64,000 bases of DNA. Source: Bacteroidaceae bacterium. GTDB taxonomy: Bacteria > Bacteroidota > Bacteroidia > Bacteroidales > Bacteroidaceae. The DNA is taken from positions 62,001 to 126,000 of the forward strand of contig JAFZPZ010000127.1 in NCBI GenBank assembly GCA_017552435.1, written 5' to 3'. Below are positions 24,309 to 32,342 of this stretch, piece after piece. How positions within the stretch are numbered: the first letter of the stretch is position 1; the number at the start of each line of letters is the position of its first letter. The position numbers and the translations under genes are program-made. The notes under the pieces are model-generated. The model ran no database searches, was not told the origin of the DNA, and was given only the letters and a program-made list of their open reading frames with translations.

Positions 24309-26527
24309 GAATTAACATTAGAATTTACTATGTTTCGAATCTTGTCAATAGCAAATTGAATTCGATCCACTTTGTCAATATTATCTTGCTGAAGCACATC
24401 CCAGGGTTCGCTCTGGTCTTCATGAAAATAAATAAAACCTGTAGCTGTGGCAGCTAAAGACGATATTGGCTTGAGAATATTCAAGTTCTCTCCATAGTTT
24501 CCCAAGTCGATAACCTTCTTATTCATGACATTCCATTCTGCACTTAAAGTCTGGAATATAACGTTAAGGAATGGATTCCAGTGCTGTCCGTTTAACTGAT
24601 GCTTGTTAAGAGTTGTACATATATAGTCATTTTCATCATTCCATGTAAGTTCTCCGTCAGCACCACGAAGCATTTGAGAATACTTTACAAAATAATATCT
24701 CCAGTCAAAAGAACTTTCTTTTTCTCGTTCAAACAGGTAGTTGTCTATTATTTCATCTAGAGTTTCGCCGTTTTTCAAGCGATTGAGCAGAGTACGGAGA
24801 ACGATCATAGTATTTTCTTCAAAGTGATTGCGTACACGGCTCTTATGTAGAAGCTGAGACCATGTGGAACGATTTCCATTTCCCATATAATACCTACTGG
24901 AGTCATTCTGCATGTAGTTCCCAATAGACAACATAGCTTGATGAATCTTGATAAAGTCAGGATTGTCCGGGAACAATGTCAGGAATGTATTAACTAAGTC
25001 AAGGTTACCGTAGCCCAGTCCTGATGCATACCCATATATCAAATGATGGTCTTCAAATTTGTGAAGAGTTTCAAAGTCAACATCCGAGCTGAAGCCTTGT
25101 TTCTCGATTTCTTCGTCTTCCTGGTAGCCATTGAAGCGGTGTGACTGTTCTTTGTTTACAACACCAGTTGTTATAAGAGTTGAAACCTCTAGCAGAAGAC
25201 TTTGCATATAATCGGCATCGCCACGAATCTCACCTGAGTTAGAATTCCAAATTAGGTTGCGAAGTATGCGAATTCTCTTAATGAAATCGACTTCTTCTAT
25301 AGTCTCAGTGTTAATGAGATATGTTATGATGCCATATAGAAAAAGGAAATCACTATATGAGAAGTTGTTATTTACTTGGTACAACTTTATACAAGCGTGG
25401 AAGAAATTCTGACTTTCACGATATTCCTGAATATTCTTAAATGTTGTAACCTTATCCCTTTGGTAAGTAGAATTAGACAGATATTTCTCAAAGAATGAAT
25501 CTAAGGAACCATAAGTTTTGAGTACACTATACCAGCAATCAAATGCTTTTTCAAGGTAATTACGATTGTCTTTGGCTTTTGGGGACTCTTTGTAAAGCTC
25601 TTTAATGAGTTCGAACTCGTTATTAGACTTTGTTATTCCTTGCTGATAGCAAAGAATGTGACTAACATAGAAAAAATATCGCATGAACTCATTGTCAAAG
25701 ATGTCGTTTTCATTGCGATAAGGAAAGAACACATCAGCCCATTCAACATCAAACTTATGGTTGATTGTTTGGGACTCCGTAGAATCTCTATCATAGAGGT
25801 CTTCGTATTCTGCCTTAAAATGTTCAAAGGGTGTCAACTTTTTGCCTCTGGAATTCATTTTGATGTACAACTCGTCAGAGAGTCCATTTTCCGACAATGG
25901 TAGAAAATAGAACACAATTCGTTCCTTCGTTCCTGTCAGTATCTGCCATAAATTAGATATGTCATTAAATTTGTCTTTGATAGCATCCAACATGACCAGC
26001 ATGCTGATAATAGTTGGGTCGTTGTGCCATTTTCCCATAAACCAGTTCTGGTCAGTCAGCTGCTCTTGCAATGAAGTTGACAAATCTGGAACATACGCCA
26101 TCAAATGAGCGCAGAAATCGCGAGAACTTGGGCGTATGTCATAGGTAAAGTGCGATAGGAATTTATAGCCATCAACTGGTATATTGCACTTCTTGGCAGC
26201 ATACCAATGGAGTAAATACAACGTAGTCAGGCGTTGTTGTCCATCCAGAGGAGTAACAATGATTCTGTCAAGTTTATTGGCTTCTGTTTGGCTCCACACA
26301 GATTCCTTCTCGCCATATATGAAGTCAAGCTTCATAACATCACAATCGTTTTCAGGTTGTGCCAAATATGTCTTGATGGCATCTAAGAATCTATCCCTTA
26401 CTCTGTTTACATCGTCAGTGGTACGTCCCTGAGCATAGTCTCTCTGTACCATAGGAATAACCACATGGTACTTTTCCAAAAAGGACTTAAAACTATGTAC
26501 TTCGTATTGTTTATTGTCTGTTGCCAT
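24305..26527 (-). CDS. DUF262-domain protein (GmrS-like), long form
   Basis: This 740-aa protein has an N-terminal DUF262 domain: FKSFLEKYHVVIPMVQRDYA near residue 20 and LDGQQRLTTLYLLHWY near 92-107, the DGQQR motif shared by ParB/GmrS-like NTPase domains. The remaining about 500 residues are mostly helical, contain HKFEDHHLIYGYASGLGYGN, and show no clear HNH/DUF1524 nuclease. DUF262 proteins act in type IV restriction and related phage defence as nucleotide-dependent sensors of modified DNA. The ATG at 26527 (MATDNKQYEVHSF) overlaps the upstream DUF262-DUF1524 gene by 17 bp and is preferred to the frame's earlier start. The base composition is AT-rich relative to flanking core genes. Confidence 0.8.
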   Translation of the reverse strand: MATDNKQYEVHSFKSFLEKYHVVIPMVQRDYAQGRTTDDVNRVRDRFLDAIKTYLAQPENDCDVMKLDFIYGEKESVWSQTEANKLDRIIVTPLDGQQRLTTLYLLHWYAAKKCNIPVDGYKFLSHFTYDIRPSSRDFCAHLMAYVPDLSTSLQEQLTDQNWFMGKWHNDPTIISMLVMLDAIKDKFNDISNLWQILTGTKERIVFYFLPLSENGLSDELYIKMNSRGKKLTPFEHFKAEYEDLYDRDSTESQTINHKFDVEWADVFFPYRNENDIFDNEFMRYFFYVSHILCYQQGITKSNNEFELIKELYKESPKAKDNRNYLEKAFDCWYSVLKTYGSLDSFFEKYLSNSTYQRDKVTTFKNIQEYRESQNFFHACIKLYQVNNNFSYSDFLFLYGIITYLINTETIEEVDFIKRIRILRNLIWNSNSGEIRGDADYMQSLLLEVSTLITTGVVNKEQSHRFNGYQEDEEIEKQGFSSDVDFETLHKFEDHHLIYGYASGLGYGNLDLVNTFLTLFPDNPDFIKIHQAMLSIGNYMQNDSSRYYMGNGNRSTWSQLLHKSRVRNHFEENTMIVLRTLLNRLKNGETLDEIIDNYLFEREKESSFDWRYYFVKYSQMLRGADGELTWNDENDYICTTLNKHQLNGQHWNPFLNVIFQTLSAEWNVMNKKVIDLGNYGENLNILKPISSLAATATGFIYFHEDQSEPWDVLQQDNIDKVDRIQFAIDKIRNIVNSNVNS

Positions 26528-28349
26528 AGTGAATAGGTGCTTTAATAAGTTTGATAGGAGTCTTTCCGTCTGAAATAGTCTTGTAGTACAAGACATTATT
26601 CATCGCCTTAATGTAATCAATACGATCTTCCTCAGACCAAAAGTGCAGCTTAGTGTCAGATGTTGAATAGTACTTCATAAAGACATTCTTAGTACATACA
26701 GGAATGTATTCGCCGGCCTTATCCATTTCGATAATTTTTACACGCTTTACATCAAAGGTAGAATTGTTCAAAGCGGCGTTTTCTCCAACTGTCAAGAGTG
26801 CCATATTGGAAAGCGTATGCATTTGTGACTTGTCATCACCATTGGATAGTTTGTCGACAACAGCTTTAGCCACAGCATTAAATTCATCTCGAATAGAACC
26901 CTTATATGCTTTCTCCTTAGTATGAGAAATCACTTCGTCCATCTTTTCAATTATTTCTTCTATTTCTATGGAAGTTTTCTTTTCCCGCTCCATTCGAAGG
27001 TTAGATTCAAGTTCTTTTAACGACTTCTTATGGAGAACAAGCCAGTCTTGCCATTCCTGATTGGTTTTCAGACTTTCAGAGTTCTGGGCATGAATGTGCT
27101 CCAAAGACCATATTCCTTCATTTTTGTAGCGGTCGAAGGGGAAACGGTTATTTTCATCTCCCTTTTGTCTTATGGTTTCAACATTAAAGAGAAGTAAAAC
27201 TGTCTCAATGTAAGGACGATGATTCTCATAGTTCAACTCAGCATAATCAATTTCTTCCTTGTGGTCCTTATCTCCAGTTGTGAATATCATGCGTTTACGA
27301 ATCAGATCAAGGACTTTTGTTCTAAATTCAGACTTTTTAAGAGGTTCTTCCTCGCTCATTGACAAGTCAAGAAGAGTCTTTACACTAGTGCCTGTTGCTA
27401 CAAGAAAACCGATATGATGGAACAAGTCGAAGTCATTATACCATTCTTTCAGTTGTTGCATATACCGCTCTATCAGTTCCCATGTGTCATATCTATTATC
27501 GCTGTTCTTAAATCTATCGTAAAAGCGATTGAATGTGTAGAAGTTGCTTTCATTCGTTGGCTTCATTTCTATCATATCAAACAGCAATTCCATGCGAATC
27601 GGGTATTTGGATGATGGCTCGTTGGTGATGAACGTCCAGAACTTCTCGTCATGAAGATCTTTCTCCATAGCATCCCATCCAAGGGCAATTTCATGCTGCT
27701 TTTTCTCTTCAATGCCATAGGGGTTGCCTGCATATCGTCCGGTGGAGTCTTTCTTTCCTCTACTCAGGAAAAGAGCCTTGACAAGTTCGGCATTGGTCAG
27801 ACTGATTTTACCAATATTGAGACGAGTGAAGATGCCAACGCTATCTTCGTTGTCATCTACCTCATACCAGATGATGGTCACATACTTCTGTAATTTGTTG
27901 GCAAAACTCATCATCTTGGCTTTCTCATCATTAAACCAATTTTTGATAATACCATAGCTCTTCTTGATGAAAAGTTCGTCTATGTTATACGAAGGTGATT
28001 GTAAATCAGTATTATCAATGGTTTCTAGCAGCTTGCGACTTCCAATGTGTCCGTTTTCACTCTTTCTGGTTGTGTACTCAATGCTATAATTAATGTCAAC
28101 ATACGCACTGAGGTACTTCATAATAAGAAAGAGCGTAGTCAGACGCTGCTGTCCGTCAATGAGTTCATAGACACCATCGACGTTTTTAACAACCACTGGC
28201 TGAAGACAATATTTCTGCCCATCAGGGATTTCATATATGTCTTCAAGAAGGTGTTCCACCTCATCTTTCCCCCAACGATAGCCACGCTGGTAGGCTTCGA
28301 TAATGAAGTTACCAGTAATTTCGTTTATTATTTTCTCTTCTAGGTTCAT
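26511..28349 (-). CDS. DUF262-DUF1524 protein (GmrSD-type nuclease)
   Basis: This 612-aa protein has DUF262 at residues about 1-250, with AYQRGYRWGKDEVEHLLEDI near 19-38 and DGQQRLTTL at 65-73. A C-terminal DUF1524 domain holds the HNH-like core: WSLEHIHAQNSE near 415, then SNMALLTVGENAALNNSTFD near 520. This is the fused architecture of GmrSD-type type IV enzymes and of SspE-like proteins, which hydrolyse nucleotide and cut modified or unmodified DNA. It overlaps the next DUF262 gene, so the two proteins are likely made together and may form a complex. No standard -7 element was found upstream, so transcription may come through from 30.4 kb. Confidence 0.85.
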   Translation of the reverse strand: MNLEEKIINEITGNFIIEAYQRGYRWGKDEVEHLLEDIYEIPDGQKYCLQPVVVKNVDGVYELIDGQQRLTTLFLIMKYLSAYVDINYSIEYTTRKSENGHIGSRKLLETIDNTDLQSPSYNIDELFIKKSYGIIKNWFNDEKAKMMSFANKLQKYVTIIWYEVDDNEDSVGIFTRLNIGKISLTNAELVKALFLSRGKKDSTGRYAGNPYGIEEKKQHEIALGWDAMEKDLHDEKFWTFITNEPSSKYPIRMELLFDMIEMKPTNESNFYTFNRFYDRFKNSDNRYDTWELIERYMQQLKEWYNDFDLFHHIGFLVATGTSVKTLLDLSMSEEEPLKKSEFRTKVLDLIRKRMIFTTGDKDHKEEIDYAELNYENHRPYIETVLLLFNVETIRQKGDENNRFPFDRYKNEGIWSLEHIHAQNSESLKTNQEWQDWLVLHKKSLKELESNLRMEREKKTSIEIEEIIEKMDEVISHTKEKAYKGSIRDEFNAVAKAVVDKLSNGDDKSQMHTLSNMALLTVGENAALNNSTFDVKRVKIIEMDKAGEYIPVCTKNVFMKYYSTSDTKLHFWSEEDRIDYIKAMNNVLYYKTISDGKTPIKLIKAPIHYGNRQ

Positions 28350-28534
28350 TACAATACTTTTATTTTACTTGTTACTACATCGCTTATGATTATCAGCTTG
28401 CGTTCGTTTAGCCAATTGCTCTTCTTTTGCAGGCGACATAAACCCTCGCAGCCGTTCTTCGCATGGCATTTATTCTGAATTTTCTTTACGGAAATTTTTA
28501 AAAGAAAGGGTATCCAATAGTTTATACTCAATAC

Positions 28535-28571
28535 TTTTACAATATCTTCCTTGCTATCCACGCGCAGGCTT
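28535..28571 (-). repeat. Relic of exonuclease 3' end, divergent copy (C)
   Basis: These 37 bp match 30642-30678 with three mismatches. Read on the minus strand they code ACAWIARKIL and stop, compared with ACAWIAREIL in the intact exonuclease. The base changes are mostly synonymous, so this looks like the end of a divergent exonuclease allele and not a fresh duplication. It lies between the membrane-protein gene and the DUF262 pair. Confidence 0.75.
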
Positions 28572-28598
28572 TTGTGCCTGCTGGTGCTTGTAGATTTA

Positions 28599-30014
28599 TT
28601 ATAGCTTGTTATTCAGTTCTATCACTTTTGCTACTGCTTCCTCTGCAGTCAACTTTTCGTATGCACGATAGCGTTTCTCCTTTAAATCTTGTTTTTCCAG
28701 CGTGAAGCCCATTTGTTTCAGACGAGAAAGAAGCATTTGGTCATCGTTGTCGCGATTGCCGATTTCGATATAATAAGAATCATCCTTCAGAACCACATCA
28801 AAGAACAACTTGTCTGTAAGTGATTTATCGTAATCAAAAGCAACACATGTTTCGTAATATAGCCATACATTTGCCTCATCTTTCGGAACTTTATCATAGA
28901 TTTCATCTCTAACTTTCACTAACGTTTCCACGTAAGACAATAATTCCGACAGTTTCATCTCACAATACGTTAGAGTTTTTTCCCAATCGCGTTTCTGAAT
29001 ATCATCTACATTTGCCAACGAACGAAAGTCTTGGTCCAGATATTTCCACCAAGACCATTTGTTCTGCCTGCCTCCGAATCGCCATTTCATGTGCTTGTAA
29101 ATCTCGTGGGAATCATCGTAGTCAAGATGAACCTGAAAGTAATGATCTCCATTACTTTCTTTACTTTCCTCATAACCAATCATGACACGTACAGCTTCCT
29201 CCAGTCCTTTATAAGCGAAATTGATATAAATGCCCTTTTCGAGTTCTCCTCGTTCAAAACTCCAATTCATCAACTTACTCTCCAAGCGCTGATGCAACTT
29301 ATCCACGAAACCTTTGAGCACCTGTGACAATTTGTTGGCTTCTTCAGTGGTCATCACCTCAGTACTTGATATTTCCTCCTTAACTTCCACTGCATCCATA
29401 ATACTACTGAATGCTTCGACGGCTTTGGCTATATTATCTCTGTCTTGTGTGGTCAAGTTGGAGTGATAGAGTTCTTTCTTAAATTCCTCGACAATGACAA
29501 AAAGGCATCGCATCAGATTCTCATTATTTCTTGCATTATTCTCAGCGTCGTTTTTTGTATTATTAGGATTTCCTTCTTTGTTTTTCAAATCACTAACAAT
29601 GCTTTGAACTTGTTGAGCAATTACTTTTATGTGTTCGCTATCAGTGTGCATGGTTATGAAGGAAGTTTGGAACTGAAGCCGAATAGCTTCTTCTTCACTA
29701 ACCTCTCCGTCTTTAATAACCTCATAGAGACAATGAAGGAAGGCCTGATAGATACGCAATTTCTCCTCGAAAACTTTTGTATTACGTTCCTTCTTCTCTT
29801 CGCTGGAGGTCTGGCCTAATAGTAGGAACAAGGTAATAATTGCTGCTACAACAGCTCCCGCTAATGCAGACAGAATCTGAGCTGATGCGTCAGTTCCAGG
29901 CCAAGAACCAGATGCAGTAGCAACACCAACGAAGAGAGCCAATAGACAAAGACAACCCATAAGCAGAGAGATAAAGGTTTTGTTCTCTCTGAAAAACACG
30001 AAAAACTTATTCAT
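28599..30014 (-). CDS. Membrane protein of unknown function in defence-like cassette
   Basis: This 471-aa protein has two N-terminal hydrophobic helices (about residues 13-33 and 47-67, the latter ILSALAGAVVAAIITLFLLL). A long charged region follows that contains an Asn-rich stretch (about 150-168) and predicted helices. The C-terminal half has aromatic-rich segments such as WRFGGRQNKWSWWKYLDQDF and FDVVLKDDSYYIEIGNRDND and ends in ELNNKL. No named domain was recognised. The last part could be an alpha/beta domain of restriction-like type, but no catalytic triad can be pointed to. It sits 15 bp downstream of the Asp-box-like repeat gene and probably forms an operon with it. The membrane anchor plus large cytosolic part resembles abortive-infection effectors in general form only. 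Confidence 0.7.
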   Translation of the reverse strand: MNKFFVFFRENKTFISLLMGCLCLLALFVGVATASGSWPGTDASAQILSALAGAVVAAIITLFLLLGQTSSEEKKERNTKVFEEKLRIYQAFLHCLYEVIKDGEVSEEEAIRLQFQTSFITMHTDSEHIKVIAQQVQSIVSDLKNKEGNPNNTKNDAENNARNNENLMRCLFVIVEEFKKELYHSNLTTQDRDNIAKAVEAFSSIMDAVEVKEEISSTEVMTTEEANKLSQVLKGFVDKLHQRLESKLMNWSFERGELEKGIYINFAYKGLEEAVRVMIGYEESKESNGDHYFQVHLDYDDSHEIYKHMKWRFGGRQNKWSWWKYLDQDFRSLANVDDIQKRDWEKTLTYCEMKLSELLSYVETLVKVRDEIYDKVPKDEANVWLYYETCVAFDYDKSLTDKLFFDVVLKDDSYYIEIGNRDNDDQMLLSRLKQMGFTLEKQDLKEKRYRAYEKLTAEEAVAKVIELNNKL

Positions 30015-30029
30015 GATTATCGTATATTA

Positions 30030-30371
30030 TTAATATCTTCTATTCCAACTTCTTCCATTGGTTGTTGAGTAGTAGAGTCCCTTGCTGGTATTGGCTAAGA
30101 GTTCACGGCCTCCATCTGCAAGGCTTTGGAAAGTTCCATAAGCTGAACCAGTGAAACGAGAGTTCCACGAACGACCACCCGTAGTTGAATAGTACACGCC
30201 TTTTGTGGTAACAGCAAGCAGTTCGTTACCATAAGGTAATAAGTCGATGAAGGTCCCATAGGCAGAGCCTGAATATCGGGTGTTCCAGGAACGTCCGCCT
30301 GTAGTTGAATACTCGACACCTTTTGAAGATACACGAAGTATCTCATTTCCATAGTTAATTAGTTGTGGCAT
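30030..30371 (-). CDS. Three-repeat Asp-box-like protein
   Basis: This 113-aa protein consists almost entirely of three about 37-residue repeats. Each contains YGNELL, then SKGVYYSTTGGRSWN, then SGSAYGTF or a close variant; the third is shortened. STTGGRSW resembles the Asp-box (SxDxGxTW) of beta-propellers, with Thr in place of Asp. Three repeats cannot close a normal propeller, so self-assembly or a partner is likely. No signal peptide is present. A TATATTTG promoter element at 30419-30426 starts the unit, and the membrane protein follows 15 bp downstream, so the two may work together as sensor and effector. That pairing is inference. Confidence 0.7.
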   Translation of the reverse strand: MPQLINYGNEILRVSSKGVEYSTTGGRSWNTRYSGSAYGTFIDLLPYGNELLAVTTKGVYYSTTGGRSWNSRFTGSAYGTFQSLADGGRELLANTSKGLYYSTTNGRSWNRRY

Positions 30372-30418
30372 AATTATAGATTATTATGTTTTATAGGTTA
30401 TTATCTTTGTTTCGTTTG

Positions 30419-30426
30419 CAAATATA
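30419..30426 (-). promoter_or_regulatory. -7 element TATATTTG for the repeat-protein/membrane-protein unit
   Basis: The minus strand reads TATATTTG, a full consensus match, about 48 bp before the ATG at 30371. Confidence 0.6.
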
Positions 30427-30521
30427 CAAAATTAACATCAATAAATCATCATTATTATTCTTTAAATTTCTTTTTAATGATAATGATTATGTAATGTTGA
30501 AAAGTTGAAAACTATAGGATT

Positions 30522-30553
30522 TCCCTTGCTATCCAGGCACAGGCTTCGGCATC
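30522..30553 (-). repeat. Relic of exonuclease 3' end, identical copy (B)
   Basis: These 32 bp are identical to 30654-30685 inside the exonuclease gene. Read on the minus strand they continue to a stop as CDAEACAWIAREIL, reproducing the exonuclease C terminus. The relic lies between the intact exonuclease and the next operon. Confidence 0.8.
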
Positions 30554-30558
30554 GCAAC

Positions 30559-30603
30559 CTGTCGGTATTCCGACAGATTGATTGGTATTCGCATATTTTG
30601 CGA
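30559..30603. repeat. Two small palindromes between exonuclease gene and its relic
   Basis: CTGTCGG-TATT-CCGACAG (30559-30576) and TCGCA-TATTT-TGCGA (30589-30603) are perfect inverted repeats in the 88-bp spacer between the relic and the exonuclease stop. They could be recombination or transcription-end sites. Confidence 0.5.
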
Positions 30604-30643
30604 TAACCACATAACAGGTAAAAAATGCACGTTATTCATGTTT

Positions 30644-31210
30644 TTACAATATCTCCCTTGCTATCCAGGCACAGGCTTCGGCATCAGCTAAGGCATGATG
30701 GTGATTGGCGAGGTGATAACCACAGAGTTCGGAAATAGTATGTAACTGGTGATTCTCTGCATGTGGAAAAGCTTTGCGCGATGCCACACAGGTACAGTAG
30801 AACTCATAATCAGGATAATCCATCTGATAACAACGGAATACCGCCTTCAGGCATCTCTCATCAAAGGCCTTGTAATGGGCCACGAGTGGGAGTCCTTCTA
30901 TCAACGGTTCTATCTGTTTCCATACTTCAGGAAATATCGGCGCATCTTCTGTGTCCTCTCTGCATAGCCCATGAACCTGGCTGCACCAATAGTTATAGTA
31001 GTCCGGTTCTGGTTTAATGAGGGAGTAGAAAGAATCTACAATCTCCCCATTCCTTACAATCACAATACCAACAGAGCAAACAGAACTACGCTCGTTATTG
31101 GCGGTCTCGAAATCTATTGCTGCAAAGTCTTTGAGCCCTGCTCGAAGATTTTTCCGTTTGGCAGAGTCGAAACGAGCTTCACTCTGCTCTCTCTTACTCA
31201 AATCTTTCAT
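30644..31210 (-). CDS. DEDDh 3'-5' exonuclease (DnaQ-like)
   Basis: This 188-aa exonuclease of the DnaQ/RNase T superfamily has all four acidic residues and the His: FAAIDFETA (D33, E35), AHYKAFDERC (D117), and HHALADAEACAWIA (H171, D176). A basic N-terminal 25 residues precede the domain. It removes nucleotides from DNA or RNA 3' ends; the substrate is unknown. It starts three bases after the WYL regulator stop, so the two are cotranscribed. Its 3' end is present twice more downstream, as if this gene were an integration or exchange site. Confidence 0.88.
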   Translation of the reverse strand: MKDLSKREQSEARFDSAKRKNLRAGLKDFAAIDFETANNERSSVCSVGIVIVRNGEIVDSFYSLIKPEPDYYNYWCSQVHGLCREDTEDAPIFPEVWKQIEPLIEGLPLVAHYKAFDERCLKAVFRCYQMDYPDYEFYCTCVASRKAFPHAENHQLHTISELCGYHLANHHHALADAEACAWIAREIL

Positions 31211-31213
31211 TAT

Positions 31214-32143
31214 TCAATCCTCTTTATATATATTCCACATAGTTTCTATTCTTTCCGCAATCTCCTCGCGAAGCTCTTTTGGCTCAAGGACTTCAACATC
31301 CCCTCCGTTCCAAAGCAGTTCTTGGATGAAATCGAATTGAGGACGAAGCCAATAACGGAAGATGCTATACTCTTCATTACACTCTATCTCTTCCTGCGAC
31401 TCATGCAGCCGCAGGTCGCGAATGTAGTTGGCTTGCCCCGCATTGACTTTCAGCTTGACAACTTGAGGCTTTATACCTGTATCAACAATGATGCCATACG
31501 AGTCTTTGAAATAGTCCTCTGCACTCCAATCCTTTGGCATTTTGAATGTCTCATCCGTTGTTTGTAGTTTCAGAATGCGGTCAAGAGAATAGATACGAAG
31601 CTGCTTTTCGTCATAATCAGGCTTGGCAACCATATACCAGCGTTGCTTGAACAGCTTTACGCAATAAGGCTGGACTTTGCAATCGTTCTCCTCGTCATTC
31701 CAATAACTATGATAAGTGATGCTGAGTACTCGGTTTTCCTTCATGGCATCGATGATGGGTTTCAGGTAGTCCTGACCAGACGGCACATACTCCAGAAGGA
31801 TGCGGTCTTTTATGCTCTGGCTGTTTGCCAAAGTATTGCTGACACAAAAGGTCTTGAAGAGCCAGGAGCGAATCCCTTTCGAGCGAAGGTCTTCTACATT
31901 CTCTATATAATAACGATATTCACCCCGATTCTCGTTGACGATACTGATTTTGAACATATCCCAAATGGCATAACACCAGTTGGCGAATGTTCGCTTGGAT
32001 AATTCAACACCTCTACTAATCTCCCTATCGCTGAGCCATCTTTTATTCAGTTCCTTGAACGAAATCTTCTTGGCCCGATAGATTGTCTCAATAACCCAGA
32101 CATATTTATTAATCAGGGTTTGTCCTCTGTCATTGTTTATCAT
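31214..32143 (-). CDS. WYL-domain transcriptional regulator
   Basis: This 309-aa protein has an N-terminal winged-helix-like segment (residues about 5-75, with WLSDREISRGVELSKRTFAN). A central WYL domain (about 125-190) contains LSITYHSYW, YCVKLFKQRWYMVA and LRIYSLDRI. A C-terminal WCX-like region ends near AERIETMW. WYL proteins regulate phage-defence loci such as BREX and CBASS by sensing nucleic-acid or nucleotide ligands. The start is the ATG at 32143, not the one at 32164, because the -7 element TACCTTTG occupies 32163-32170. It leads the minus-strand island. Confidence 0.88.
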   Translation of the reverse strand: MINNDRGQTLINKYVWVIETIYRAKKISFKELNKRWLSDREISRGVELSKRTFANWCYAIWDMFKISIVNENRGEYRYYIENVEDLRSKGIRSWLFKTFCVSNTLANSQSIKDRILLEYVPSGQDYLKPIIDAMKENRVLSITYHSYWNDEENDCKVQPYCVKLFKQRWYMVAKPDYDEKQLRIYSLDRILKLQTTDETFKMPKDWSAEDYFKDSYGIIVDTGIKPQVVKLKVNAGQANYIRDLRLHESQEEIECNEEYSIFRYWLRPQFDFIQELLWNGGDVEVLEPKELREEIAERIETMWNIYKED

Positions 32144-32162
32144 TTTCGCAACTTTTTTCTGC

Positions 32163-32201
32163 AAAGGTAGGAAATAGCTATGAAAAATAATGGCAGAGGT
32201 T
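32163..32201 (-). promoter_or_regulatory. WYL gene promoter with upstream ACCTCTGCCA box
   Basis: On the minus strand ACCTCTGCCA (32192-32201) lies 21 bp upstream of TACCTTTG (32163-32170). The same decamer and spacing occur before the AAA ATPase gene. Confidence 0.55.
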
Positions 32202-32238
32202 TTTATATTTTCTTCTGACCATCTGTTTTTTTCTTATA

Positions 32239-32271
32239 ACAGCTATAAAAACCATATTTTATCGGCTGTTT
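32239..32271. promoter_or_regulatory. Imperfect palindrome between divergent WYL and secreted-protein genes
   Basis: AACAGC(TATAAAA) at 32239-32251 and (TTTTATCG)GCTGTT at 32258-32271 are inverted copies with a 2-base offset. It lies in the divergent promoter region just upstream of TACCTTTG at 32285, a plausible operator position. Confidence 0.4.
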
Positions 32272-32284
32272 TAAATATTATTCG

Positions 32285-32292
32285 TACCTTTG
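32285..32292 (+). promoter_or_regulatory. -7 element TACCTTTG for the secreted protein gene
   Basis: TACCTTTG is a full consensus match about 50 bp before the ATG at 32343. Confidence 0.55.
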
Positions 32293-32342
32293 CAGGCAGA
32301 TATTGCATAATTTGTGTGAAATAGCATCAAACAAACTCCGCA

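Noticed and set aside
28349..28561. 70-codon minus-strand frame starting with GTG and ending TAATG against the DUF262-DUF1524 start
   Set aside because: The junction looks like translational coupling, but the only start is a GTG that lies inside the exonuclease 3'-end relic, composition is odd (Lys/Cys-rich with no family), and it probably reads through remnant DNA. Kept as a note only.
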